A stretch of 49,516 nucleotides of DNA from Prolixibacteraceae bacterium (GTDB lineage: Bacteria; Bacteroidota; Bacteroidia; Bacteroidales; Prolixibacteraceae), in assembly GCA_025355875.1 (NCBI GenBank), contig JANXYV010000128.1, forward strand, positions 1-49,516. Direction: 5' to 3'. Below the pieces are notes generated by a model. That model was not told the DNA's origin. It did not search any database and saw only the letters and a program-made list of their open reading frames with translations. Position numbers and translations under genes: made by a program. Positions 17,361-24,762 of the stretch are shown here, one piece after another. The number at the start of each line of letters is the position of its first letter. The stretch's first letter is position 1.

Positions 17361-17433
17361 AGTAACTCCGTTTTTAAAAATTTGCAGTATAAGCGACCAT
17401 TTCTGTCGGTCGTATGCAGTCAATCTTTAGTTT

Positions 17434-18354
17434 TCATGGTTTGAAATTACCGGTATCGACCCATTCGTTTTTCAGCAGCGACCACCAATCGGTGGCAAGT
17501 CTTTTCAATACGTAATCATAAGGAAGCCAGCCATAACCATTTTCGCCCCACGAAGTTCCCCATGAATTCCGGATCAGCAGTGCGCCTGTGGTTTCTATTC
17601 CGCCAACTGTGGTATTTTTGATTTTTAGGGTATCGTCAAATCCGGCTACCACAATGGCATGTCCGCCCTCAATTTTATCTCCTGAAGTTGGAAATGGTAT
17701 TTTACCACCGTTTGTATTCGACTGGCTGACAGAACTGTAAACTGTAAATCCAAACATAGAAGGCAATCCGGAAGCCAGATTGGTTTTGATTCGCAAAAGC
17801 AAATCAGCCGGTGTGGTTCCCGGAGGATCAAGCCGGTAATAGGTTAACGATTGGAAATTCTGTGCGAAAGCATAACAGAAAGCCGATGGTTCCATGTCGA
17901 AATTGGCAATGTTGTAAGGCCAGTAATCTTCAGGCGGAACACCAAAAAGTACCAGTGCGCCCATCGTTGTCCGCAGGAAAGCCCCGGTGTCGCCCGTTTG
18001 CTTCATGAGATCCCGGGTGGCTTTGTACAGAAATAATCGCGAGGCATCAATGTGTTTGCCAAATGCCCGGCGCTCAAAATATTCAACCAAACCCACTCCG
18101 GCATTAGCCGTGCACGATCCGAGCTGACCCTGATCTTCAATCGGAGAAAACCAGCTGGTGAGCGAAACCGACTTTGGGATTGCTGCTTTAGCTGTTTTTT
18201 GTACTCCAGCCTTCGAAAGCATCTTTTTCACTGAATCTTGTCCCATTCCTTTCATGCGGTCAGATACGTCGTCGTGATCAACGGTTAGATCCCTGAAATC
18301 AGGATAATCGGGTAACCAGCCCATACTTAGTCTTCTGCGAATAATTGATTCCAT
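17434..18354 (-). CDS. Papain-like (C1A family) cysteine peptidase
   Basis: A 306-residue cysteine peptidase. Active-site residues are Q75 and C81 in DQGQLGSCTANA, H232 in GGHAIVVAGF, and N263 in RNSWGTSWGENGYGWLPYDYV, so the catalytic apparatus is intact. The first Cys of the papain DQGxCGSC motif, normally in a disulfide, is Leu here, which suits a reducing cytoplasm. The roughly 60-residue N-terminal extension (MGWLPDYPDFRDLT) is a short propeptide-like segment seen in bacterial C1A enzymes. No signal peptide is present. It is the first gene of the minus-strand block and is divergent from a LuxR-type regulator across 316 nt. Its likely role is to process the large proteins encoded downstream. 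Confidence 0.88.
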   Translation of the reverse strand: MESIIRRRLSMGWLPDYPDFRDLTVDHDDVSDRMKGMGQDSVKKMLSKAGVQKTAKAAIPKSVSLTSWFSPIEDQGQLGSCTANAGVGLVEYFERRAFGKHIDASRLFLYKATRDLMKQTGDTGAFLRTTMGALVLFGVPPEDYWPYNIANFDMEPSAFCYAFAQNFQSLTYYRLDPPGTTPADLLLRIKTNLASGLPSMFGFTVYSSVSQSNTNGGKIPFPTSGDKIEGGHAIVVAGFDDTLKIKNTTVGGIETTGALLIRNSWGTSWGENGYGWLPYDYVLKRLATDWWSLLKNEWVDTGNFKP

Positions 18355-18481
18355 AATTGCCTCATTTAAAAATTTGTGTTCACTTTTTTTGTATTAACAC
18401 TCCTCTACAAACCGATAGGCATTAAATTCATACAGCCAGTCTGTTGTTGTCCAATAAAGTTAAGCTCATAAGTAATCATGG

Positions 18482-18502
18482 GTCAATAGCACGAAAGTGT
18501 CA
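18482..18502. promoter_or_regulatory. Conserved motif upstream of LuxR-type gene, copy 1
   Basis: The motif GTCAATAGCACRAAAGTGTC plus one A occurs here and at 20764-20784 with a single difference (G versus A). Its centre, CAC-N4-GTG, is dyad symmetric as expected for a dimeric regulator. This copy lies in the intergenic region between the papain-like peptidase and the regulator gene, 168 nt before the regulator's preferred ATG. Confidence 0.6.
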
Positions 18503-18670
18503 ATTTTTTGTAAACTGCTTTTTGATGAGGATCATTGAGACCATTTTGTCCCGAAAGGCAAATTTTCTGTATTTAGTGGGTAACTTTTAATGAGTTTTCA
18601 GAATCAATAGAGGTTAGATGTGTTCAACGTATTATTCAAGATTTTCACAAACGCCATTAAGCGCCAGGTC

Positions 18671-19447
18671 ATGAAAAGTGAAAACAATATTCTGGAATAT
18701 CCCCGCAAGAGCCACTTTGTAATTAGAAGAAATTCTGATAGTAGGAAACCTAATTCCGTCAGATCGATTTTTGCTTCTGAAATTGTTAGAAATAATCCTT
18801 TACGCTTTTTTGATTGTTGTTTGATCGATCATTCCGGCAAACAGTTTGCATGTATTCATGAACACTGCCTCAGATGTTTCAACAAAGATCGCAAAGATGA
18901 AATATATCATTTTCAGGCAGTTAGATTTCATCCTGAAGACCAGAAGCTTTGGAACGAACGGATTTTTCCTGATATTCTCGGTTTTATTACGCCTATTCCT
19001 GAAAATGAACTTCCTCATTATCGTCTCTCATTCAACCATCGGTTTATTCAAAGAGATAAGACCGTTTCTGAATTTTTGCTCGAAGGAACTTTTGTACTTT
19101 CTGAAATTACCAAATTGCCTTTACTGAACTTGACCGTATTCACTGAAATCGGCGATATAAAAACCGATGTAACCATAAACCTGACTATCTATCGGTATTC
19201 TGCACTATCTGGCTATCAGAAAGTTTTATCAAAAGTATATGCAAAAAAAGTTGACTCATATTTATCGCCACGTGAACTCGAAATTATCAGGCTATGCTAT
19301 GAAGGATACAGCAGCAAAATGATTGCGGACAAACTTAACCTGAGTATCCATACGATTAAAAACCACAAACGGAACTGTATGGAGAAAACAATGACTCACA
19401 ATATTACCGAGCTCATCCATTATTGCCTAATTTATCGCTGGCTGTAG
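18671..19447 (+). CDS. LuxR-type HTH transcriptional regulator (paralogue 1)
   Basis: A 258-residue regulator with a C-terminal LuxR-type helix-turn-helix (about residues 195-250: LSPRELEIIRLCYEG, SKMIADKLNLSIHTIKNHK) and an N-terminal PAS-like sensory domain. The sensory part holds a Cys/His cluster (CCLIDHSGKQFACIHEHC, i.e. CC-x10-C-x4-C). An upstream GTG at 18620 is in frame, but the ATG at 18671 gives a length matching the 262-residue paralogue at 20938 and is preferred. It is divergent from the papain-like peptidase operon, which it may control. It lacks a receiver domain and an autoinducer-binding domain, so the signal is unknown. Confidence 0.82.
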   Translation: MKSENNILEYPRKSHFVIRRNSDSRKPNSVRSIFASEIVRNNPLRFFDCCLIDHSGKQFACIHEHCLRCFNKDRKDEIYHFQAVRFHPEDQKLWNERIFPDILGFITPIPENELPHYRLSFNHRFIQRDKTVSEFLLEGTFVLSEITKLPLLNLTVFTEIGDIKTDVTINLTIYRYSALSGYQKVLSKVYAKKVDSYLSPRELEIIRLCYEGYSSKMIADKLNLSIHTIKNHKRNCMEKTMTHNITELIHYCLIYRWL

Positions 19448-19657
19448 GGACTTTGAAAACGTTGCCTAATCACAGATACCTCCATCTGCCATGATAACCT
19501 TCCGCATTTTTACCTTGAATATTTACTACGGATGTATTCCCTTCTATCGGGAAACAGGCCTTGTATCTTTACTGGCCCTTTGATTTCTTTAGGTCACTTT
19601 AAATTATTCGTTTCTATAAAAACAAAGAAGCGAACTTCAGGGAAAGCATTTCAGTTC
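19448..19657. other. Intergenic region without a visible gene
   Basis: About 210 nt between the regulator stop and the peroxiredoxin terminator. I see no credible coding frame, RNA gene or strong hairpin with a T-run for the plus-strand regulator. Confidence 0.5.
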
Positions 19658-19691
19658 AAAAAAATAACCCTGCCATTTGCTGACAGGGTTA
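19658..19691 (-). terminator. Rho-independent terminator of the peroxiredoxin gene
   Basis: On the minus strand TAACCCTG, an 11-nt loop and CAGGGTTA form an 8-bp stem followed by a run of T. It lies 71 nt after the peroxiredoxin stop. The plus-strand side has no T-run, so it serves the minus-strand gene. Confidence 0.8.
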
Positions 19692-19762
19692 CCTGAAAAT
19701 ATGTAGATATTAGCTATAAGAGGTAGATGATCAGGCATAAAAGCTAAATTTACACCCAATAT

Positions 19763-20488
19763 CTATTTCTTTTCTTTTTTGAACCATATGTATCCTCCAA
19801 CATTATAAAAATCATCTTTTAGTTCAGGGTTTGCAGCAAGCTCGCTATTGGTGTAAGGATAATGAGGGATGATAACATCGTCGCCTTTTTCCCAATTGGC
19901 CGGAGTGCAAACCATTTCTTTGTCTGCAGTTTGAAGGGCAACCAAAATCCGTTCGATCTCCTGCATATTGCGCCCAACCTGCATTGGATAGAAATTAATC
20001 GATCTTACTACGTTATTTGGGTCGATAATGAAAACCCCACGAATGTCTTTGTTTGTACTTGTCGGTTCATGCAACATTCCATATTCTTTTGAAGCAAAAT
20101 GGGTATGATCGTCAATGATTGCAAAGTCTATCTTCTGGGCTCCATGACCTTTGTAATCCAGACCTTCAAGCCAAGTTTTCCAAAGCTTGTGCTTAGCAAC
20201 GTCGTCGGTCGATATAATGGCAATCTGAGCTCCTAACTTCACAAAATCCTGTTGCATGTATGCCAATTCCGAGAGTTCGGACGAGCAAACAGGGGTGAAA
20301 TCCTGAGGGTGGCTAAACAAAACTTTCCATTTCTTTCCATAGTCATCAGGAAATGTAAGTGTCCCGTTCGTTGTTTCGGCCGTAAACGACGGAGCTTTCG
20401 ACCCGATTAAAGGAATGTTGCTTTTTTGTGAGAATGTTGTACCAAACAAAAAAGCACCCAAGGCAATTGTTAAAATAATTTTCTTCAT
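19763..20488 (-). CDS. Exported peroxiredoxin (AhpC/TSA, Prx6-like)
   Basis: A 241-residue thiol peroxidase that reduces hydrogen peroxide or organic hydroperoxides. An N-terminal signal peptide (about 20 residues, ending TTFSQ) predicts periplasmic location, unusual because most Prx6-type enzymes are cytoplasmic. The peroxidatic cysteine is C68 in DFTPVCSSEL. A second cysteine, C194 in EMVCTPANW, lies in the Prx6-type C-terminal region, where PANW is characteristic; it could act as resolving Cys. The rest of the fold is complete and ends in a lysine-rich tail. It stands alone, with its own terminator, between two paralogous LuxR-type regulators. Confidence 0.92.
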   Translation of the reverse strand: MKKIILTIALGAFLFGTTFSQKSNIPLIGSKAPSFTAETTNGTLTFPDDYGKKWKVLFSHPQDFTPVCSSELSELAYMQQDFVKLGAQIAIISTDDVAKHKLWKTWLEGLDYKGHGAQKIDFAIIDDHTHFASKEYGMLHEPTSTNKDIRGVFIIDPNNVVRSINFYPMQVGRNMQEIERILVALQTADKEMVCTPANWEKGDDVIIPHYPYTNSELAANPELKDDFYNVGGYIWFKKEKK

Positions 20489-20937
20489 AATTTTAATTTT
20501 TTAAAAAGTGATAAAATTGAATTTAATACGGTTGTGATTTGAGCAACAAATGTTTTTTTTAGAAGTAGCTTGAAAAAAGCCCAATTTTTAATCAGAAACG
20601 TAATAATCTGCTGTCAGACAGATCTCTCAGAGCATGAAAGGAAGTATTCAAAAGACCAGATATCAGATTTAATAAATATTTAACGATCTTATTGTCTTTT
20701 ATGAAATTTTAACATTACTTTCGTTCTAATTATTTTCAAATATAATTCAAAAAAGAACCGCAAGTCAATAGCACAAAAGTGTCATTTTTAAGCTCTTCCC
20801 TTTTTTTACAAATTCACATTATTCATTGAGCTTAACAATTTTCGACTAAAAAGAACATCTGAGTAATTAATCCGTATTGATCTCGTACAAACTCTAAATA
20901 TTTAAATTCTATCATTATCCAATTTTCAAATTGCCTT
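20489..20937. other. 449-nt divergent intergenic region
   Basis: An AT-rich region between the peroxiredoxin start and the second regulator. It must hold promoters for both. The only recognisable element is the 21-nt dyad motif at 20764-20784. No small ORF or RNA gene is convincing. Confidence 0.5.
20764..20784. promoter_or_regulatory. Conserved motif upstream of LuxR-type gene, copy 2
   Basis: Same 21-nt motif as at 18482-18502 with one substitution at the R position. It lies 153 nt before the ATG of the second LuxR-type regulator and 275 nt from the peroxiredoxin start. Flanking sequence differs, so the conservation is local. Confidence 0.6.
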
Positions 20938-21726
20938 ATGATGAACGAAAATCAATCCAAATCCATTTCCAGGTTTATTTATGATGAAAGCCAGAAAATT
21001 GCCGCTAATATCAAGGCATTTCATTATGAAAAGGCAATCGACGAAAAAATAACAGGACAGAATCCAATGTCACTTTTTGAATGTTGCCTGATTGATCATT
21101 CCGGAAGACAATTTGCCTGCATCCATGAAGATTGCCTTGATTTTCAGGAATGCACTAAAAATGAACATTTAAATAATAATCTTGCCTTTCATAAACTCCA
21201 ATTTCACTCTGATGATCTTAGGATATGGACTACTGAGGCATATCCTGATATTGTAATGATCATAAATTCTGCACAACCCGAAGAAAGGGTGGAATTCAGA
21301 TTTATTTTCAATCAAAGGTATATTCATCAGGAGGATGGTCTTGTTTCACAGTTCATACACGAGGGTTCAGTATGTTTTTCCGGAGATATGAACCTTCCAC
21401 GCTTGAAACTCAATGTTTTCTCTGAAATAGGTGATTTTAAAACGGATGACACCGTGATTCTGACCATTTTTAGATATAACGCTAACATTGGTTATCGAAA
21501 AGTTTTCAGAAAGGTTTATGGCGGAAAATTCACTTGTCAATTGTCGCAACGCGAAATGGAAATTATCCGACTTTGCTATGAGGGACAAAGCAGCAAAATG
21601 ATTGCTGATACTCTGAACCTGAGCATACACACCGTTAAGAACCACAAGCGCAATTGTATGGAGAAAACTCTTACCCACAATATCACGGAACTTATCCATT
21701 TATGCATACAGAATGGTTGGATGTAA
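20938..21726 (+). CDS. LuxR-type HTH transcriptional regulator (paralogue 2)
   Basis: A 262-residue paralogue of the regulator at 18671. Both proteins share the Cys/His cluster (here CCLIDHSGRQFACIHEDC), a central PAS-like region with FIFNQRYIHQ, and a nearly identical C-terminal DNA-binding domain (LSQREMEIIRLCYEG, SKMIADTLNLSIHTVKNHK, ending in HNITELIHLC). Similarity is strongest in the DNA-binding half, suggesting the two proteins recognise the same or very similar sites. It is divergent from the peroxiredoxin gene and 45 nt upstream of a tyrosine phosphatase gene. It starts at tandem ATGs. Confidence 0.83.
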   Translation: MMNENQSKSISRFIYDESQKIAANIKAFHYEKAIDEKITGQNPMSLFECCLIDHSGRQFACIHEDCLDFQECTKNEHLNNNLAFHKLQFHSDDLRIWTTEAYPDIVMIINSAQPEERVEFRFIFNQRYIHQEDGLVSQFIHEGSVCFSGDMNLPRLKLNVFSEIGDFKTDDTVILTIFRYNANIGYRKVFRKVYGGKFTCQLSQREMEIIRLCYEGQSSKMIADTLNLSIHTVKNHKRNCMEKTLTHNITELIHLCIQNGWM

Positions 21727-21749
21727 ATTGGAATTATCTTCTATTTTTG
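21716..21749 (+). promoter_or_regulatory. Bacteroidota-type promoter before the tyrosine phosphatase gene
   Basis: A GTTG box at 21716-21719 and TATTTTTG at 21742-21749 match the -33/-7 layout (TTTG, about 19-22 nt, TAnnTTTG) of Bacteroidota housekeeping promoters. It overlaps the end of the regulator gene and lies 22 nt before the phosphatase ATG, giving a short leader. Confidence 0.45.
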
Positions 21750-21771
21750 CATCTCAATCAGATTAAAATCG

Positions 21772-22242
21772 ATGAAACATATACTTTTTGTATGCCTCGG
21801 GAATATTTGCCGAAGCCCGAGTGCCGAAGCAGTTTTGAATACTTTAATCGAAAGAAATAGATTTGAAAATGACTTTCAGTGCGATTCGGCTGGTACAGCT
21901 GCATATCATGCCGGGGAACCAGCCGACTTTCGGATGAAACAGTTTGCAAAGAAAAGAGGATACAATCTGACAAGTATTTCAAGGCCATTTGATTCGAAAC
22001 TGGATTTCGACCGTTTTGATTATATCATCGGCATGGACCGGCAAAATGTTCAGGATTTAAAAGCGATGGCACGGCATGAAAACGACCGCAAGAAAATATT
22101 CAAGATGACCGATTTCTGTTTCAATCAAAAATACGATTCGGTACCTGACCCTTATTACGGTGGAGATGCAGCTTTTGAACTGGTTTTGGATATTCTGGAA
22201 GATGCTTGCGAAGGACTGATCAGAAAACTTCGGAGTGAGTGA
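21772..22242 (+). CDS. Low-molecular-weight protein tyrosine phosphatase
   Basis: A 156-residue cytoplasmic phosphatase. The P-loop is C8-LGNIC-R14-S and the general acid is D126 in VPDPYYGG; both positions are intact. Length is typical for the family. In Bacteroidota such phosphatases often dephosphorylate tyrosine kinases involved in polysaccharide export, but no such genes lie nearby. It follows a LuxR-type regulator by 45 nt and has its own promoter-like sequence, so it may be only partly co-transcribed. Confidence 0.93.
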   Translation: MKHILFVCLGNICRSPSAEAVLNTLIERNRFENDFQCDSAGTAAYHAGEPADFRMKQFAKKRGYNLTSISRPFDSKLDFDRFDYIIGMDRQNVQDLKAMARHENDRKKIFKMTDFCFNQKYDSVPDPYYGGDAAFELVLDILEDACEGLIRKLRSE

Positions 22243-22252
22243 ATAGGGTCAA

Positions 22253-22365
22253 TGATTGTCATTAATGGTCATTAATGGTCATTAAATGAATGAATTGACA
22301 AACAATGACGTGAAACAAATGACCATGAATGACTATTAATGACTATAAATGACTATAAATCGTAG
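22253..22365. repeat. Tandem/inverted ATGAC-type repeat forming a long AT-rich hairpin
   Basis: The left half holds three near-identical units of ATTAATGGTC spacing; the right half holds units of the form AATGACTATWA repeated every 11 nt. The halves are complementary: UAAUGGUCAUU pairs with AAUGACUAUUA using one G-U pair, and pairing continues over about 25-30 bases. The element fills the space between two convergent genes, so it may act as a bidirectional transcription end or be a small palindromic mobile repeat. Confidence 0.65.
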
Positions 22366-22390
22366 CATGAACCAGAACAATTGTGCATCG

Positions 22391-23524
22391 TCAGAGCTGA
22401 TCACAAATCTGCAACATGGTATGCAATAAAAACGGCGGATTGTAATTGATGTCGGCTTTTCCAAAACGTACAATGATTACCTTTTTCTCCGGATAAACAT
22501 AAATGAACTGGCCGTATAGCCCAACTGCAAAAAAACTTCCGTACTTTTTAGGTCCAATTCCCCAATTGTAATGGTAGGTAAGCCTTTGCCCTGATTCTTT
22601 TGAAGACCGAATAGTTTTTTTAACCCACGATTCCGGGATGATCTGTTTACCGTTCCAGTTTCCATGGTTTAAGTATAACCTGCCAAATTTAGCAAAGTCG
22701 ATGGTTCGCGCATTCAGACAACAAAAGGCCTTTTCGATTCCATCGCTTCCAGGATTGCTTAAACTCCATGATGCAGGATACTCCATTCCGAGCGGTTTCC
22801 ATATTTTTTCCTGCAGATATTCCGAAACCGTCATGCCGGTCGCTCGCTGAAGGATCATTGCCAGCAGTTGCGCATTGATATTGCTGTATTCAAACCTTTC
22901 TCCGGGCTTGAACACCGGATGAATGTTGAAAACATCCTGATACAGGTTTTTCCCCCAGTAAAATTCCATGTTTCCGCCTACGTGGTTTTTACTTTCCTTG
23001 AAATGGATGCCTGAGGTGTGGTCGAGCAGATGATCGATGGTCACCGGTTCGAAGCCCTGATTTTCCAATTCGGGGAAATAGGAGGTAATACTGACGCCCG
23101 TTCCAGAAATTTTGCCATCAGCAATGGCAATGCCGACTAATGCCGAAAGAAATGCTTTGGAAACAGAAAAAGAAGAGATAAGGCTGGTATCGTTTTTGGA
23201 TTCATCGAAGTATTGGTAAAGCAATGTGTCGTTCCGTATGATCAGAAACGACAGGGTACGGTAATCTTTTAAAAATGAGGAGAGTTTCTCGTCATAAGCA
23301 TCCATTTTGCGGCTGTCCACCTCAACGATTTCACCTAAATTTGGGTCATGGCTTGGCTCAAAGAAGTGAAAAGCTTCAGTTCCATTATCAATTTTCCTGC
23401 TGGCAAATAATTTATAGTCGTCTGCTTCGGGCAGTCCCAACTTACTGATTTTCGAGAGATTACCACACGAAATGGCAAGCAAGAGCAGGATTGCCAGACA
23501 GGCATGTTTGCAAAATTTAGTCAT
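22391..23524 (-). CDS. Class C beta-lactamase-fold serine hydrolase lipoprotein
   Basis: A 377-residue protein of the beta-lactamase/penicillin-binding-protein superfamily. The catalytic S120-V-S-K123 (SxxK) and the YSN motif (FEYSNINAQ, near 208) are visible, with the family's WSLSNPGSDGIEKAFCCLNAR and AKFGRLYLNHGNWNG segments following. A lipobox (LLLLAISC, C20) makes it a lipoprotein. The ATG at 23524 is chosen over one 36 nt upstream because it begins the signal peptide directly. It follows the racemase-like gene and probably shares its transcript. It may be an esterase or peptidase of the cell envelope; true beta-lactamase activity is not implied. Confidence 0.88.
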   Translation of the reverse strand: MTKFCKHACLAILLLLAISCGNLSKISKLGLPEADDYKLFASRKIDNGTEAFHFFEPSHDPNLGEIVEVDSRKMDAYDEKLSSFLKDYRTLSFLIIRNDTLLYQYFDESKNDTSLISSFSVSKAFLSALVGIAIADGKISGTGVSITSYFPELENQGFEPVTIDHLLDHTSGIHFKESKNHVGGNMEFYWGKNLYQDVFNIHPVFKPGERFEYSNINAQLLAMILQRATGMTVSEYLQEKIWKPLGMEYPASWSLSNPGSDGIEKAFCCLNARTIDFAKFGRLYLNHGNWNGKQIIPESWVKKTIRSSKESGQRLTYHYNWGIGPKKYGSFFAVGLYGQFIYVYPEKKVIIVRFGKADINYNPPFLLHTMLQICDQL

Positions 23525-23560
23525 GATTGGTTTTGAATAAAATTCATCCCAAACATTCAT

Positions 23561-24268
23561 TCAGGACAAAGCAGCATCCAAAATTCGTTCAACATGGATT
23601 TTAGTGGTATTTAGCAATTCGATATCCTCCATATCGCTGATTTTCAGAATTAAAGGAAGCTCAGTCCCGCCCAAAATCAGACTGTCAATCTGGCCTTCAT
23701 TGTACATTCGGTTGGCGATTGATAGTAGTCGGCTCTTAGTTTCAGGTAAAAAACGGCCCCTGATCAATTCTTCCATGTATACTTTATGAATAAACTTTCG
23801 TTCATCGGGCATTGGGGTAATAATTTCCATTCCTGAAGCTTCAAAGCCATCCTGAAAAAAATCACCTTCCATCGTTGACAAGGTTCCAAATAAACCAAGC
23901 CTGCTGTGGCCTTTGGATTGCGCGTAAGCAATGGTAGAATCAACTATACTGACCATTTTTGTTTTAACTCGCTTTACAAGCTGCTCATAAACCATATGTG
24001 GAGTATTTGAAGCCATGAAAATTACTTTGGCGCCCGCTTTCTCCAAAACAAAAATTTCTTCCGACAGAAAATCAATCAACTCGTCCAACTGATCTTCAGT
24101 GATCAGGTTCATCATGTGGGTCATGTTGATACTGTTGATGATAATGGAAGGATATTCGCGCTGACAGGTTCGCTCCTGAAAACGGGAAATGATCCGATTG
24201 TAGTAGTCAATGGTTGATGCGGGTGCAATTCCCCCGATCATTCCAATAGTTTTGTAATGTTTAAGCAT
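23561..24268 (-). CDS. Aspartate/glutamate racemase-family protein lacking both catalytic cysteines
   Basis: A 235-residue protein clearly of the Asp/Glu racemase fold: IGMIGGIAPASTIDYYNRI at the N-terminus, then MASNTPHM and LILGGTELPLIL. In active racemases the two halves supply a Cys each, in the CNT and GCTE motifs. Here they are S87 (ASNTPH) and G201 (GGTEL); the only Cys is C35. Two-base racemisation by the usual mechanism is therefore not expected. The surrounding substrate-binding residues (NTPH, TE) are kept, so ligand binding or different chemistry is possible. It lies 36 nt upstream of the serine hydrolase lipoprotein and 96 nt after the SUI1 gene. Confidence 0.85.
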   Translation of the reverse strand: MLKHYKTIGMIGGIAPASTIDYYNRIISRFQERTCQREYPSIIINSINMTHMMNLITEDQLDELIDFLSEEIFVLEKAGAKVIFMASNTPHMVYEQLVKRVKTKMVSIVDSTIAYAQSKGHSRLGLFGTLSTMEGDFFQDGFEASGMEIITPMPDERKFIHKVYMEELIRGRFLPETKSRLLSIANRMYNEGQIDSLILGGTELPLILKISDMEDIELLNTTKIHVERILDAALS

Positions 24269-24364
24269 AGGTGAATAGGTATAATTAGCTTCTCAAATTT
24301 TCGCTCAATGTTTCCTTAAAACCTGCTTTGGCTCACTTGTCAACCGTTGCATCTGCCCCTGATT

Positions 24365-24709
24365 TCATCCCCCGGAACGTTTGACTTTATAGTTTTCGCC
24401 TTTCAATATTTCTATGATCTTATTGCAAAAATCACCCTGAACCAGAATTTCCCCATCTTTGGCCGAACCTCCAACACCACATTTTACTTTCAGGATTTTT
24501 GCCAGTGCTTTCAGATCCTCATCACTTCCAACAAATCCCGTGATCAGTGTTGCTTTTTTACCATTACGCTGTTTCCGGTCGAGCTGGACCCGCAGGTCCT
24601 GTTCACCGGGCGCAAGCGTCACTTTTTCATCTTCTGCGCTGCTTTCGTATTTAAAATTGGGATTTGTGGAGTACACCGTTCCTAATCTTTCTTTCCAATC
24701 GCTCGCCAT
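24365..24709 (-). CDS. SUI1/eIF1-family translation factor (YciH type)
   Basis: A 114-residue protein with a SUI1 domain in its C-terminal 85 residues: LRVQLDRKQRNGKKATLITGF, then LKVKCGVGGSAKDGEILVQGDF, ending in KVKRSGG. This matches bacterial YciH-type eIF1 homologues, which affect start-codon fidelity. The ATG at 24709 has an AGGAAAG upstream and is chosen; a longer frame would read back into the phosphatase-like gene. It begins 53 nt after that gene's stop and may be co-transcribed with it, although functions are unrelated. Confidence 0.88.
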   Translation of the reverse strand: MASDWKERLGTVYSTNPNFKYESSAEDEKVTLAPGEQDLRVQLDRKQRNGKKATLITGFVGSDEDLKALAKILKVKCGVGGSAKDGEILVQGDFCNKIIEILKGENYKVKRSGG

Positions 24710-24762
24710 ACTTTCCTGAAATTTACCCTCAAAGATAACAGATTTTGAAGTTGAATCTTTTT

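Noticed and set aside
18620-18670. GTG start for the first LuxR-type regulator
   Set aside because: The ATG at 18671 gives a protein length and N-terminus comparable to the paralogue; the extension has no counterpart there.
22253-22365. Short CRISPR array
   Set aside because: Units are about 11 nt, contiguous and inverted relative to each other, with no spacers and no cas genes nearby.
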